Source: Pseudoponticoccus marisrubri
GTDB taxonomy: Bacteria; Pseudomonadota; Alphaproteobacteria; Rhodobacterales; Rhodobacteraceae
Assembly: GCF_001482405.1 (NCBI RefSeq)
Contig: NZ_LPXO01000002.1
Coordinates: 415,023-479,022 of the forward strand
Length of the DNA: 64,000 nucleotides
Direction of reading: 5' to 3'
Shown here: positions 8,838-17,174 of the stretch, in pieces
Numbering within the stretch: position 1 is the first letter of the stretch
Layout: each line of letters opens with the position of its first letter
Made by a program: the position numbers and the translations under genes
Notes under the pieces: model-generated
The model's input: the letters and a program-made list of their open reading frames with translations, nothing else
Database searches by the model: none
Told to the model about the DNA's origin: nothing

Positions 8838-9683
8838 TCAAAGCGTGGCAATCCCCTCGCGGATATAGTCGCACAGCGTATCGACCAGCGCGGTCTTGCC
8901 GTTGCCCTTGTAGAGGTTGATCTTCTGCGTACCGAGATCGGGCAGCAGCCCCGTCTCCAGCGTCTCGAGATAGGGCGCGCAATGCCCCTCCAGCCGCGCG
9001 GTCACTGCCATGTCGGCGCTGACGGTGGCGTCGACGGTGGTGTCACTGTCGGAATCGACGGCCAGTTCCCAGTCCACCCCCTCGGCATCGAGCCGCGCCA
9101 GCGTGTCGGCGCGGAAACCGCAGGTCCGGCAGAACGCCACCCGCAGCGGCCGCACGCGGTGCGCCTGCCCGCCCGGCGCGCCGATCCAGCGCAGCGGCAC
9201 GTCCATCAGCGTCTCGCCACCGCTCTCGACGCCCGCCTCGGTGGTCAGGATGGCATCCATCTCGCCGCGAGCGAACTGCGCCTTGAGCGTGCGCGTGAAG
9301 GAGCTGACCAGCCGCACCTTCACCCGTGGATGCGTGCGCCCCATGCGCTGCAGCACCTTGGGAATCACCGGGTAGACGATGTCCACCGGCACGCCCAGCA
9401 CGATCTCGCCCTCCCAGCTCTGATCGGTGAGCCGGGAATAGACCTCGTCATTCAGGTCGACGATCTTCTGCGCATAGGTCAGCAGCTGGGCGCCCGCAGG
9501 GGTCAGCGTGACACCGCGCCCCGAGCGGTCGAAGACCTGCAGGCCCAGCATTTCCTCCAGCCGCTTGAGCTGCATCGAGACGGCCGATTGCGTCAGGTTC
9601 AGGAACCCCGCCGCGCGGGTCACCCCGCCGGCCTGGGCCACGGTCACGAAGGACCGCAGCACCGTCACGTCCAGGTTGCGCAT
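8838..9683 (-). CDS. LysR family transcriptional regulator
   Basis: 281 residues. The N-terminal HTH (about 1-60, with FVTVAQAGGVTRAAGFLNLTQ and QLKRLEEMLGLQVFDRSGR) is the LysR DNA-binding domain; the remainder is the periplasmic-binding-protein-like effector domain. It is slightly shorter than the usual 300. The divergent gene 147 bp away encodes a 53-residue protein, the most likely target. Effector unknown. Confidence 0.92.
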   Translation of the reverse strand: MRNLDVTVLRSFVTVAQAGGVTRAAGFLNLTQSAVSMQLKRLEEMLGLQVFDRSGRGVTLTPAGAQLLTYAQKIVDLNDEVYSRLTDQSWEGEIVLGVPVDIVYPVIPKVLQRMGRTHPRVKVRLVSSFTRTLKAQFARGEMDAILTTEAGVESGGETLMDVPLRWIGAPGGQAHRVRPLRVAFCRTCGFRADTLARLDAEGVDWELAVDSDSDTTVDATVSADMAVTARLEGHCAPYLETLETGLLPDLGTQKINLYKGNGKTALVDTLCDYIREGIATL

Positions 9684-9829
9684 GGCCCCTCCCTGTCATT
9701 TGTCAACCCATCACCGTTCGTGATGCACCTGCTCACCAACATTCGTTTCCAGAATGCCACCAAGGCGCCTACCTATCAAGAGCGCAAATGACGCGCGCCC
9801 TGTCCATCACGCATCCTGAAGGAGGTGCC

Positions 9830-9991
9830 ATGTCCTCGCTCACGCTCACCCCCCGCTTCGCCCCGGCCTGGCTGCGCCGCCTGACCCGCACCCTGCCCCA
9901 GCGTCACCCCGCTGGGCAGACCCGCGCCCGCGACGCCACCCGCGCCGCCCGCGACATGGCCTGGAACCCGCCGGATCACTGGCTGAAGTGA
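9830..9991 (+). CDS. Small basic protein divergent from LysR regulator
   Basis: 53 residues starting MSSLTLTPRFAPAWL and ending WNPPDHWLK; arginine-rich and without a signal peptide. The start at ATG 9830 is supported by an excellent ribosome binding site, AAGGAGG, seven bases upstream. An upstream ATG at 9788 in the same frame lacks one. Size, charge and C-terminal aromatic tail recall the short DUF1127-like proteins of alphaproteobacteria, but the defining motif is not clear enough to assign it. Its position opposite a LysR gene suggests LysR control. Confidence 0.55.
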   Translation: MSSLTLTPRFAPAWLRRLTRTLPQRHPAGQTRARDATRAARDMAWNPPDHWLK

Positions 9992-10110
9992 ACCAAACCG
10001 TTCACGGAATGTGCCCGTTTGCACCTTGAATAATTGGTGTCCTTCGCCAATATCTTTCGCAGAACTCCGCGCGCGGGCGCGGAGGGTCTGTCACGCAAAC
10101 GGAGGCTTTG

Positions 10111-10896
10111 ATGGCTGAATACGAAACGATCCGGGCGGCTGGCGTATCCGGCGCACGCGCCGCCCAGATTGACGAGGGCCTGCGCGCCCACATGAACAAG
10201 GTCTACGGCACGATGTCCGTGGGCACGTTCATCACCTTCCTCGCCGCATGGGCGATTTCCGGCCTGGCGGTCACCAACGACCCGGCCGGCGCCACGGCCA
10301 TGATCCGCGAGGGCCAGTACCTGACCGGCTTCGGGCAGGCGATCTACATGTCGCCGCTGAAATGGGTGATCATGTTTGCGCCGCTCGCCTTCATCTTCTT
10401 CGGCTTCGGCGCCGCCGTGAACCGCCTGTCGGCCGCAGGTGTCCAGCTTGTCTTCTACGGATTTGCCGTGCTGATGGGCCTGTCGCTCAGCTCGATCTTC
10501 CTGGTCTTCACCGGCATGTCGATCATCCAGGTCTTCCTGGTGACCTCGATCGCCTTCGCGGGCCTGTCGCTCTGGGGCTACACCACCAAGAAGGACATCT
10601 CGGGCTGGGGGTCGTTCCTGATCATGGGCGTGATCGGCCTGCTGGTCGCCTCGATCATCAACATCTTCGTGGGCTCGCCGGCCATCCAGTTCGCCGTGTC
10701 GATCCTCGGCGTGCTGATCTTCGCCGGCCTGACCGCCTATGACACGCAGAACATCAAGAACACCTACGTCCAGCATGCCGCCCATGGAGACAAGGAGTGG
10801 CTGGGCAAGGCGGCCATCATGGGCGCGCTGAGCCTCTACCTGGACTTCATCAACATGTTCATGTTCCTGCTGCAACTGCTTGGCAACCGGGAGTAA
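10111..10896 (+). CDS. Bax inhibitor-1/YccA family membrane protein
   Basis: 261 residues with seven hydrophobic segments and the family C-terminal pattern: FAGLTAYDTQNIKN, then LGALSLYLDFINMF-type helix seven. BI-1/YccA proteins sit in the inner membrane; E. coli YccA modulates the FtsH protease and others act as pH-sensitive calcium leaks. The ATG at 10111 is preceded by GGAGG; a TTG directly in front is not needed. Single gene followed by a strong terminator. Confidence 0.93.
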   Translation: MAEYETIRAAGVSGARAAQIDEGLRAHMNKVYGTMSVGTFITFLAAWAISGLAVTNDPAGATAMIREGQYLTGFGQAIYMSPLKWVIMFAPLAFIFFGFGAAVNRLSAAGVQLVFYGFAVLMGLSLSSIFLVFTGMSIIQVFLVTSIAFAGLSLWGYTTKKDISGWGSFLIMGVIGLLVASIINIFVGSPAIQFAVSILGVLIFAGLTAYDTQNIKNTYVQHAAHGDKEWLGKAAIMGALSLYLDFINMFMFLLQLLGNRE

Positions 10897-10930
10897 TCCC
10901 GGGCCATGTCCCTACCGAAGGCACGCACTC

Positions 10931-10956
10931 GGCCGGTCCCCTGGACCGGCCTTTTT
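10931..10956 (+). terminator. Rho-independent terminator after BI-1 gene
   Basis: Perfect 9-bp stem GGCCGGTCC / GGACCGGCC (10931-10951) with a CCT loop, followed by five T residues at 10952-10956. The stem is also directly downstream of the convergent GNAT gene and may serve both. Confidence 0.92.
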
Positions 10957-11468
10957 CATGTGCCCTCGAGCCGGGCCACCATCAGCACCGCGTCAAAGCC
11001 GATACCGCCCGGCAGCGGCACGGTGATGTCACCGCGCGGCGCGAACCCGGCCGCGCGATAGAAGGGCACCGCCGTGCGCGTGCTCTGGCAGTGCATCTCC
11101 TGCACGCCGACCGCCCGGGCCATCCGCTTGATATGCCCGATCAGCTGCCGGCCGACGCCGCGGCGCAGGCTGTCGGGATCGGTGGCCACGTGGCGCACAT
11201 GGCCGATGCCCGGCCGCGCCGGACCACCGCCGGGCGCGGCCAGCGACCAGCCCCCGGCGCCCAGCAGGCGCCCGTCTTCTTCCACCACGTAGAACCGGCC
11301 CGAGCGGAGGAGCTCGGGCTGCGCCCGGGCCAGCTTCGGCACGACCGTCACCATGACCGAGGGCGGGTAATCGGCGACCAGCAACCGGGAATAGCTGCGC
11401 AGGAACAGCCGGTCGAGCGCGGCGATGTCGCCGGTCTCGGCCGGCCGCAGGGTCAGAGCATCGGACAT
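10956..11468 (-). CDS. GNAT family N-acetyltransferase
   Basis: 170 residues. The acetyl-CoA binding signature is visible as LRRGVGRQLIGHI (Q/RxxGxG/A type) after a beta-strand VRHVATDPDS, and is preceded by YYVVEEDG-type strands; the domain covers most of the protein. It transfers acetyl from acetyl-CoA to an amine; the acceptor cannot be inferred. It is convergent with the BI-1 gene, sharing the terminator region, and lies downstream of rpmG behind a separate terminator. Confidence 0.88.
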   Translation of the reverse strand: MSDALTLRPAETGDIAALDRLFLRSYSRLLVADYPPSVMVTVVPKLARAQPELLRSGRFYVVEEDGRLLGAGGWSLAAPGGGPARPGIGHVRHVATDPDSLRRGVGRQLIGHIKRMARAVGVQEMHCQSTRTAVPFYRAAGFAPRGDITVPLPGGIGFDAVLMVARLEGT

Positions 11469-11507
11469 GGGCGTGCTCCGGTCAGCTCCAGCCGGTCAGG
11501 AACGGAA

Positions 11508-11538
11508 ACGGCCGCGCAGGGCATCCCTGCACGGCCGT
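11508..11538 (-). terminator. Terminator of rpmG
   Basis: 14-bp stem (11508-11521 with 11525-11538, one G-U type mismatch) and CAT/ATG loop, followed on the minus strand by TTTCCGTT. It lies 29 bp beyond the rpmG stop. Confidence 0.8.
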
Positions 11539-11566
11539 GATCCGTCGCGTCGATAAGGGGAAGACC

Positions 11567-11734
11567 TTACTTGATCTTGCCTTCCTTATACTCGACATGC
11601 TTGCGCGCCACCGGGTCGAACTTCCGGATGGTCATCTTCTCGGTCATCGTCCGCGCGTTCTTCTTGGTCACGTAGAAATGCCCGGTGCCCGCGGTCGAGT
11701 TCAGGCGGATCTTGATGGTGGTCGGCTTCGCCAT
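11567..11734 (-). CDS. rpmG: 50S ribosomal protein L33
   Basis: 55 residues, starting [20 protein letters not shown] and ending KEGKIK, the standard L33 length and sequence pattern ([23 protein letters not shown]). The cysteine pairs of zinc-binding L33 variants are absent, so this is the zinc-independent form. The start at ATG 11734 has AGGAGA upstream; the frame remains open further but not in coding style. It is a component of the large ribosomal subunit near the E site. Monocistronic, with its own terminator. Confidence 0.97.
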   Translation of the reverse strand: MAKPTTIKIRLNSTAGTGHFYVTKKNARTMTEKMTIRKFDPVARKHVEYKEGKIK

Positions 11735-11859
11735 GGTTCGTCTCCTGCAACACGGGGACGCGCGCGCGCCTCTCGCGTGAAATCTGTCTGAAGCCCGCCT
11801 TTTACCCACCCGCGCCCGCGTGTCAAGCACCAGCGGGCCCCGGCGGGGCGGAATTTGAT

Positions 11860-12236
11860 GCGCGGAAGGCCTGTAAGCCGGATTCTGTTATCGGACGGTT
11901 GCCCGCCCTCAGACGACCATTCCTCTGGACCGGCGGTTGCCCGCGCGGTTCAAGCTGCCAACCCGGACCCCTCGGGCCGAAGCCGCCCTGCCGCGCACGG
12001 CACGGGGTCCCTATTTGGCATTGCTCCCGGTGGGGCTTGCCATGCGGGCGCTGTTGCCAGCCCCCCGGTGGGCTCTTACCCCACCGTTTCACCCTGACCC
12101 GACGCCAGGGCGCCGGGCGGTCTGTTTTCTGTGGCGCTTTCCGTCAGGTTGCCCTGCCCGGGCGTTACCCGGCACCGGTGCTTCGGCGAGTCCGGACTTT
12201 CCTCTCCCGAAGGAGCGGCCGCCCGGCCTTCCGCGC
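11860..12236 (-). ncRNA. rnpB: RNase P RNA, class A
   Basis: On the minus strand the ends GCGCGGAAGGCC and GGCCTTCCGCGC pair as helix P1. Conserved bacterial RNase P elements follow in order: GAGGAAAGTCCGGACTC (P3-P4 entry), CAGGGCAACCTGACGG, ACAGAAAACAGACCGCC, GGTAAGAGCCCACCG, a CAAATAGGGACCC segment, and AACAGAATCCGGCTTACAGGCC near the 3' end. About 377 nt, right for an alphaproteobacterial type A RNA. It is the catalytic subunit that trims tRNA 5' leaders. A long open frame on the opposite strand across this RNA is not a gene. Confidence 0.97.
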
Positions 12237-12431
12237 AGCCCGCAGATAGGCGCGCGACCCCGGCAAGGTCAAGCGAAAGCGGCAGAGTTCAGGGAAGCAG
12301 CGTTTGCCACACGCCCTCGGGCCGGTCTGCGCGCGCCGAGCGCCACGCGCGGCCCGAGGAGGAGGGCGAAGCCCCGACGACGAGATATCGAGCGCGCGCC
12401 GCACGGCGCGCTCCGCGTGGCAGCGCTCCGC

Positions 12432-13142
12432 TCAGCGCAGGCGGAGCGGCATGGCCATCCAGTCGCGCAGGGCGGCCAACACCGCCTCGGGCTGCTCCAG
12501 CGGCGGCAGGTGGCCGGCCTCGTCGATCACGCGCAGCACCGCGCCGGGGATCAGTTCCGCCATGAAGGCATGGCGCTTGACCGGTGTCAGCGGGTCCTGC
12601 GCGCCGCAGATCACCATGGTGGGCACGATCAGCTTGCGCAGCGTGGTCTGCTGGTCGCGGCGGCGTTGCTGCGCGCGCGACTGGCGGGCAAAGATCTCGG
12701 GGCCCAGCGACAGGCCCATCTCCATGTAGAGCGCGTGGATCTCGGCGCGCTGCAGCCCCGGCGCAAGGTCGGCGGGCTTGAGCGCCTCGCGCAGCACCTC
12801 GTCCAGCTTGCCGGCGCGTGCGCGGATGATCAGCGGGTCGCGCTCGGCCGCCTGCTGCGGCGTCTCGGCCAGCGGGTTGGTCCCCATCAGCGCCAGCCGG
12901 CTCACTCGGTCGGACGCGCGCCGCACGATCTCGAGCGCGACGGCCCCGCCCAGCCCAAGCCCGACCAGCGCAAAGCGCTTGGGCAGCAGGTCGAGCAGCC
13001 CCGAGGCGATCTCCTCGACCCGTTCGCCCTGCGTCACCGGCGCCGCGGTCACCGCGTGATCGGGCGACAGCGCCGCGATCTGCTGGCCGAAAAGCCGCGC
13101 GTCGCACATCTGCTCGGGAAGAAACACAACCGCTTCACGCAT
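12432..13142 (-). CDS. Alpha/beta hydrolase-fold protein lacking the nucleophile serine
   Basis: 236 residues with an alpha/beta-hydrolase layout: strand ALVGLGLGGAVALE in place of the nucleophile elbow, acid CGAQDPLTP (D183) and histidine DEAGHLPPLEQP (H211). The elbow reads G-L-G-L-G, so the position of the catalytic serine is glycine (G63). The other two triad residues are in place, which suggests recent or purposeful loss of hydrolase chemistry, or a sequencing change. Start at ATG 13142 with GGAGCAGGG upstream; GTG 13148 adds two codons. Neighbours include two further alpha/beta hydrolases on the same strand. Confidence 0.82.
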   Translation of the reverse strand: MREAVVFLPEQMCDARLFGQQIAALSPDHAVTAAPVTQGERVEEIASGLLDLLPKRFALVGLGLGGAVALEIVRRASDRVSRLALMGTNPLAETPQQAAERDPLIIRARAGKLDEVLREALKPADLAPGLQRAEIHALYMEMGLSLGPEIFARQSRAQQRRRDQQTTLRKLIVPTMVICGAQDPLTPVKRHAFMAELIPGAVLRVIDEAGHLPPLEQPEAVLAALRDWMAMPLRLR

Positions 13143-13277
13143 CGCCACACCCTGCTCCGTCCTGCCGGCGCGGCGCGCCCCAAGGGGCCCCTTGCGCCGC
13201 GCCTCGGGGTGACCGATTTCGCCGCGCTTTGCAATGCCCGCCCCGGCGCGCGTGGCGAAAGCGCGCCGGGGCGCCGG

Positions 13278-13907
13278 TCACACCGGGTGGCGCAGGCCCT
13301 TGAAAGGCGGGAAATCGGCATGGCGCGCGGCACGCTCCCGCGCCGACAAGGCCGGGGCGGCGCCGGCGCGCAGCAACGTGCCGCGGGGGGCGACAAAGCT
13401 GTCGATGCGCCGCAGCGGCTCGGGCCGCCAGGACAGGTTGAAGGCGCAGAGCTTTGGAAAGAAACAGATCTCGGAATAGTCGAGATGGTCGTGCAGCCAC
13501 CATGCCAGGTCCCGCCAGTCGCGCCCGTCCGCGTAGCGGCGCGCGAACCAGGGGATCACGATCGAAGCCCCGGCCACCGGGCGGTCGGGCAGGTCCCAGA
13601 CATGGCATTCCAGCGGATGGTCATTGCGCGCGCAGTTCAACCCATGCGCATTGCCGAAGGCGTTCAGCCGCGCCGCGCGATAGCCTGAACGCACGAAGAT
13701 CCGACCAAAGGTCTCTTCCAGCGGGTCGAGCAGCGTCTCGCAGAAGGCCCGCCCCCGGGCCAGCGCCAGGTCGGGATCGTCGGGGATGTTGGGGATGCCG
13801 TGGAAATCGCCGATCTCGGAATAAAGGAACTCGCGCATCCAGAAATGCCGCGACAGGCGCTCGCGTCCCAGCGTCTCGAGCGACCACATGGAGCGCGGGC
13901 GCCGCAT
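13278..13907 (-). CDS. Uncharacterised protein, possibly peptidase M15/Hedgehog-like fold
   Basis: 209 residues without signal peptide. The first 110 residues (SRHFWMREFLYSEIG, then LLDPLEETFGRIFVRSGYRAARLNAFGN) follow the layout of M15-type DD-peptidase folds, where an FxxxE helix and an SGYR-xxxLN motif precede the metal site. HPLECHVWDL and LHDHLDYSE could supply His/Asp ligands but do not match the canonical HxxGxAxD spacing well, so activity is uncertain. The start lies 3 bp from the stop of the upstream hydrolase gene, so the two are probably co-translated. The assignment is by eye and tentative. Confidence 0.6.
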   Translation of the reverse strand: MRRPRSMWSLETLGRERLSRHFWMREFLYSEIGDFHGIPNIPDDPDLALARGRAFCETLLDPLEETFGRIFVRSGYRAARLNAFGNAHGLNCARNDHPLECHVWDLPDRPVAGASIVIPWFARRYADGRDWRDLAWWLHDHLDYSEICFFPKLCAFNLSWRPEPLRRIDSFVAPRGTLLRAGAAPALSARERAARHADFPPFKGLRHPV

Positions 13908-13910
13908 CGC

Positions 13911-14798
13911 CTAGAGCCCCCGCGCCCAGCCCAGCACCGTCTCGCAGACGGGGCCGGTCAGCGCCGGGGACAGCGCCTGCCCCGCGATCACGTGCCGGCC
14001 GGGATCGCAGTCCTGTGGCGTGTCGATCCGGTGCAGCCGCGCGGGGCCACCCCAGCGCGCGGCAACCCGCTCGGTCGCGCGGTGATCGACGACCCTGTCG
14101 CCCGGATCGAAAAGGAAGAGCGCGGGCAGGTCCAGCTGCTCCAGCGGGGCCCGCCCTGCCGCCGCCACGGCGGCGCCCATGGGCAGCAGCGCCTGCGACG
14201 GGTAGCGCGAGGTCCAACCCGCCGCATGGGCGGCGTTGAAGGGCACGAAGCCGCGTGTTCCGCGCAAGAACGGCCCGGCCAGATGCGCGGCGCCCGGCCA
14301 GCCCAGGACCCGCCCCGCGAGGCGCCGCAGCCGGAAATTCGGCGACAGCATCACCGCTCCGGCGATCCCGTCGCGCGTGCCGCCACAGGCGCCCAGCGTG
14401 ACCAGCGTGGCGCCGGTCGAACAGGCCAGCACCAGCACCCGCTCCCCTACGGCGCGCCCCAGCGCAAACCCCTCGGCCACGTCGCGCATCCAGTCCGCCA
14501 GCGTCGCCTCCGCCATGGCTGCCCCGCCGCGCCCATGCCCGGCGAGCCGCGTGAAGACGAGGTTGGCGCCCAGCCCGGCGGCCACGCGATCGGGCAAGGG
14601 GCGCAGTTCCTCCGAGGAGGCCGAGAACCCGTGCACATAGAGCACGGCCCAGCCCGTCCGCACCCCCGGCGCGCCCGCCCAGACCACGCGCTTGTGCTGG
14701 CCCGGCCGGATATCGTCGAACCGGGCCTCCTGCGCCGCAAGATAGGCATCGACCTCGCCGGGCTGCAACGCCAGCGCAGGCCCGGCACAGGCGCTCAA
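13911..14798 (-). CDS. Alpha/beta hydrolase
   Basis: About 295 residues. Oxyanion-type YVHGFSASS, nucleophile elbow LACSTGATL (S127; first glycine replaced by alanine), acid FLFDPGDRVVDH and histidine DPGRHVIAG near residue 268 make a complete triad. The MSACAGPALA N-terminus looks like a lipobox remnant, and the start codon is uncertain: TTG 14798 is used because no in-frame ATG lies upstream before the preceding gene. Function probably esterase or lipase-like; substrate unknown. It lies 28 bp after another alpha/beta hydrolase gene on the same strand. Confidence 0.75.
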   Translation of the reverse strand: MSACAGPALALQPGEVDAYLAAQEARFDDIRPGQHKRVVWAGAPGVRTGWAVLYVHGFSASSEELRPLPDRVAAGLGANLVFTRLAGHGRGGAAMAEATLADWMRDVAEGFALGRAVGERVLVLACSTGATLVTLGACGGTRDGIAGAVMLSPNFRLRRLAGRVLGWPGAAHLAGPFLRGTRGFVPFNAAHAAGWTSRYPSQALLPMGAAVAAAGRAPLEQLDLPALFLFDPGDRVVDHRATERVAARWGGPARLHRIDTPQDCDPGRHVIAGQALSPALTGPVCETVLGWARGL

Positions 14799-14826
14799 CG
14801 CCGTGCCCCGTCCGACAGGCAGACGC

Positions 14827-15567
14827 TCACCGCAACACGTCCGCCAGCGCCTCTTCGATCATGGCAAGGTTCTGCGGCTCCGAGAAGCGGTGATCGGCGC
14901 CTTTGACCAGTGTCAGCTGCAGATCCGGGCTTTCGATCGCGTCCAGCAGGCGCAGCGCGGTCTCGCGCGACACGGCCTCGTCCTCGGTGCCCTGCAACAG
15001 GCGCACGGGCCAGCCCATGGGCAGCGGCGCGCGCAGGACAAGATGCGCGCGCCCGTCCTCGATCAGCTTGCGGGTGACCACGTAAGGGTCGTCATAGGCT
15101 GACGGCAGGTGCAGCGCGCCCGTCTCCATGACCTGCCGGCGCTGCTCCTCGCTGAAGCCGGCCCAGAACCCGTCCTCGGTGAAATCGGGCGCCGCGGCGA
15201 TGCCGACGAAGCCTGCGACCTGCGGCAGGCGCTGCGCCAGCAGGCAGGCGATCCAGCCGCCCATGGACGAGCCCACCAGCACGACCGGCCCGTCGGTCGC
15301 GGCACGGATCACCGCCTCGGCATCATCGGCCCAGTCGCCGATGCAGCCCTCTTCGAACACCCCGCCCGAGCGGCCATGCCCGGCATAGTCCAGCCGCAGG
15401 AAGGGGCGCTTCTGCCGCTCGGCCCAGCCTTCCAGGTGCACCGCCTTGGTGCCGTCCATGTCCGAGCGATAGCCCGACAGGAAGACCACCATCGGCCCCT
15501 CGCCCTCGGTCAGCGCATAGGCCAGCCGGTCGCCCCGCGGCCCGTCGAGATAGGAAATCCGTGCCAA
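14827..15567 (-). CDS. Alpha/beta hydrolase (BEM46/dienelactone-hydrolase-like)
   Basis: 246 residues. Nucleophile elbow VGSSMGGWIA, acid LQGTEDEAVS and histidine KGADHRFSEPQN form the triad, with YAGHGRSGG before the elbow. The TTG at 15567 is chosen as start because GGAGGC lies just upstream and the protein then begins directly with the first core strand (ARISYLDGPRGDRLAY). The frame stays open for 42 more codons, but that part encodes the 33-bp tandem repeat and looks non-coding. Substrate unknown; homologues act on acyl chains or peptides. Confidence 0.82.
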   Translation of the reverse strand: MARISYLDGPRGDRLAYALTEGEGPMVVFLSGYRSDMDGTKAVHLEGWAERQKRPFLRLDYAGHGRSGGVFEEGCIGDWADDAEAVIRAATDGPVVLVGSSMGGWIACLLAQRLPQVAGFVGIAAAPDFTEDGFWAGFSEEQRRQVMETGALHLPSAYDDPYVVTRKLIEDGRAHLVLRAPLPMGWPVRLLQGTEDEAVSRETALRLLDAIESPDLQLTLVKGADHRFSEPQNLAMIEEALADVLR

Positions 15568-15581
15568 ACCTGCCTCCGTGT

Positions 15582-15640
15582 GTCTTGCGCAGCCAGCATA
15601 GCCGGCCCCAGTACGTCTTGCGCGGCCAGCATAGCCGGCC
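15582..15640. repeat. Tandem 33-bp direct repeat upstream of hydrolase gene
   Basis: Two 26-bp copies, 15582-15607 and 15615-15640, with one mismatch between them and a 7-bp spacer. The shared core is GTCTTGCGC-GCCAGCATAGCC. They sit 15 bp upstream of the hydrolase start, within its promoter or leader. Confidence 0.85.
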
Positions 15641-15694
15641 GCGGCCCGAGGCCAAGCCCACCTGCCGCCGGATGCGTCGCGCCACGGGGCCACG

Positions 15695-15746
15695 CGCGGC
15701 GGGGCCGCGGCGGGGTGGGCGGGTGGGACGCCGCCGCCCCGCCGCG
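15695..15746. terminator. Second hairpin with a G-quadruplex motif in its loop, next to MFS gene stop
   Basis: Outer 11-bp perfect stem CGCGGCGGGGC (15695-15705) with GCCCCGCCGCG (15736-15746), inner GGCG/CGCC pairing, and GGGGTGGGCGGGTGGG at 15712-15727 in the loop. It ends one base before the MFS stop codon. Same architecture as the hairpin at 2722-2777. No T-tract on the minus strand. Confidence 0.55.
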
Positions 15747-15747
15747 T

Positions 15748-16995
15748 TCAGGCGCTCTCCACCTCGTGCAGGCCATAGGCCAGCGCGGCGCCCGCAAGGC
15801 TCAGCGCGGCAAAGCCGGCCAGCGCCACCTGCGGGCCCAGCAGGGCCAGCCCGCCGCCCAGCGCGCCGACCACCAGCAGCAGCGTGCCGATCGCGGTATT
15901 GGCCAGGGCGGCATAGCGCGAACGGGCCTCCTCGGGCGCCATGTCGACAAGGTAGGTCGACCGTCCCTGCCGCACGCCGTGATAGGCCACCATCAGGCCG
16001 AACAGCGTCACCGGCACGACCCAGGCGCGCTCGGCCCAGCCGGCAAGATCCGCGGCCACGGCCAGCGCCATGAACAGCGCCGCGCAGAGCCCCGACAGCA
16101 TCAGCACCGCGCGCGAGGACCGGTCGGCCAGCCGCCCCCAGACATAGGAGCTGACGAAGGAGGCCGCCGAGGAGGCCAGCAGCAGCGCGCCCAGCCCCTG
16201 CAGCGCCGATTGCCCCGCGCCCAGCAGCACGAAATAGGGCGGCGCCAGTGCGGTCACTGTCAGCGCGCCGCGCGTCGCGATGAAGCGGCGGAACTGCGCA
16301 TCCTCGCGCAGCGGCGCAAGATCGATGGCCGGCGCCTCGCGGTCTTCCGAGGCCTGCTCCTCAAGCCGCGAGAACAGCGCCCCCGCCACCAGCCACAGGA
16401 CGGACGCCACGCCGATCGCCACGATCACCGGGCCGGTCTCGCGCACCATGCCCGACATCAGCAGCGCGGCAAAGCCCAGCACCGCCAGCGCCGAGGCCGA
16501 GCCCGCCACGCCGGTCACCGCGCCCCGCCGGGTTTTGGCCACGGTCTTGCCGAGGATGTCCTTGTAGCTGACGGAGCAGAGCGCCCGGCTGACCGAGAAG
16601 ACGACCAGCGCCGCGGCGATGGCCAGCCCCGCGGCCAGCCCCTCCATTGTCAATGCCACGAGGCAGATCAGCGCCGCCATGGACCCCTGCCCCAGCGTGC
16701 CCAGCACCCAGGCCCATTTGCGATGCGCCATGGCCTGCACCCGGCCCGCCATCAGGATCTGCGGCAGAAGCGCGCCGGCCTCGCGGATCGGCACGAAAAG
16801 CCCGGTCACCGCGGCCGGCACGCCCAGCGCGCCGCCCAGCCAGCTCAACACCAGCTTGGGGTCGATCAGCCCGTCGGCCACCTTGGTCATGGACAGTGAC
16901 AGCATGTGGCGGGTGCCGTTGCGGCCCTCGCGCGCGGGCACGTCCTCCTCGGCGCCGGTCAGCTGGTCGTAGATCTCGGTCGTGGCGTCGTTCAT
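15748..16995 (-). CDS. Major facilitator superfamily transporter
   Basis: 415 residues, about twelve hydrophobic helices. The N-terminal half includes the periplasmic-facing [20 protein letters not shown] and the [13 protein letters not shown] loop; the second half carries the [13 protein letters not shown] loop that corresponds to the MFS motif A repeat between helices 8 and 9. An acidic, 40-residue N-terminal tail precedes the first helix. Inner-membrane secondary transport; substrate unknown. Monocistronic, reading away from thrS. Confidence 0.87.
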   Translation of the reverse strand: MNDATTEIYDQLTGAEEDVPAREGRNGTRHMLSLSMTKVADGLIDPKLVLSWLGGALGVPAAVTGLFVPIREAGALLPQILMAGRVQAMAHRKWAWVLGTLGQGSMAALICLVALTMEGLAAGLAIAAALVVFSVSRALCSVSYKDILGKTVAKTRRGAVTGVAGSASALAVLGFAALLMSGMVRETGPVIVAIGVASVLWLVAGALFSRLEEQASEDREAPAIDLAPLREDAQFRRFIATRGALTVTALAPPYFVLLGAGQSALQGLGALLLASSAASFVSSYVWGRLADRSSRAVLMLSGLCAALFMALAVAADLAGWAERAWVVPVTLFGLMVAYHGVRQGRSTYLVDMAPEEARSRYAALANTAIGTLLLVVGALGGGLALLGPQVALAGFAALSLAGAALAYGLHEVESA

Positions 16996-17174
16996 GTCAT
17001 CCTCTCGGCTGGCGTGTCACTGCTGGCTGCGGCTCACCCGGCGTAAAGCCGCGCCGCCCCGATCCGGTTCCCTCACGCTTGCTTGACAGCCCGCGCGGGC
17101 AGGGTCACAAGACGCGCACACATAACCCGCAACCGGGCGTTCCGTGGGCGCCAAACCGACGAGGAGCATGGCCG

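Noticed and set aside
12390..12413. GAGCGCGC/GCGCGCTC inverted repeat as terminator of the hydrolase gene
   Set aside because: The stem is good but no T-run follows on either strand; not listed as a terminator.
11937..13107. Long open frames on both strands across the RNase P RNA and the neighbouring hydrolase
   Set aside because: They run over a clearly conserved structured RNA and over a gene with recognisable motifs on the other strand; high GC leaves antisense frames open.
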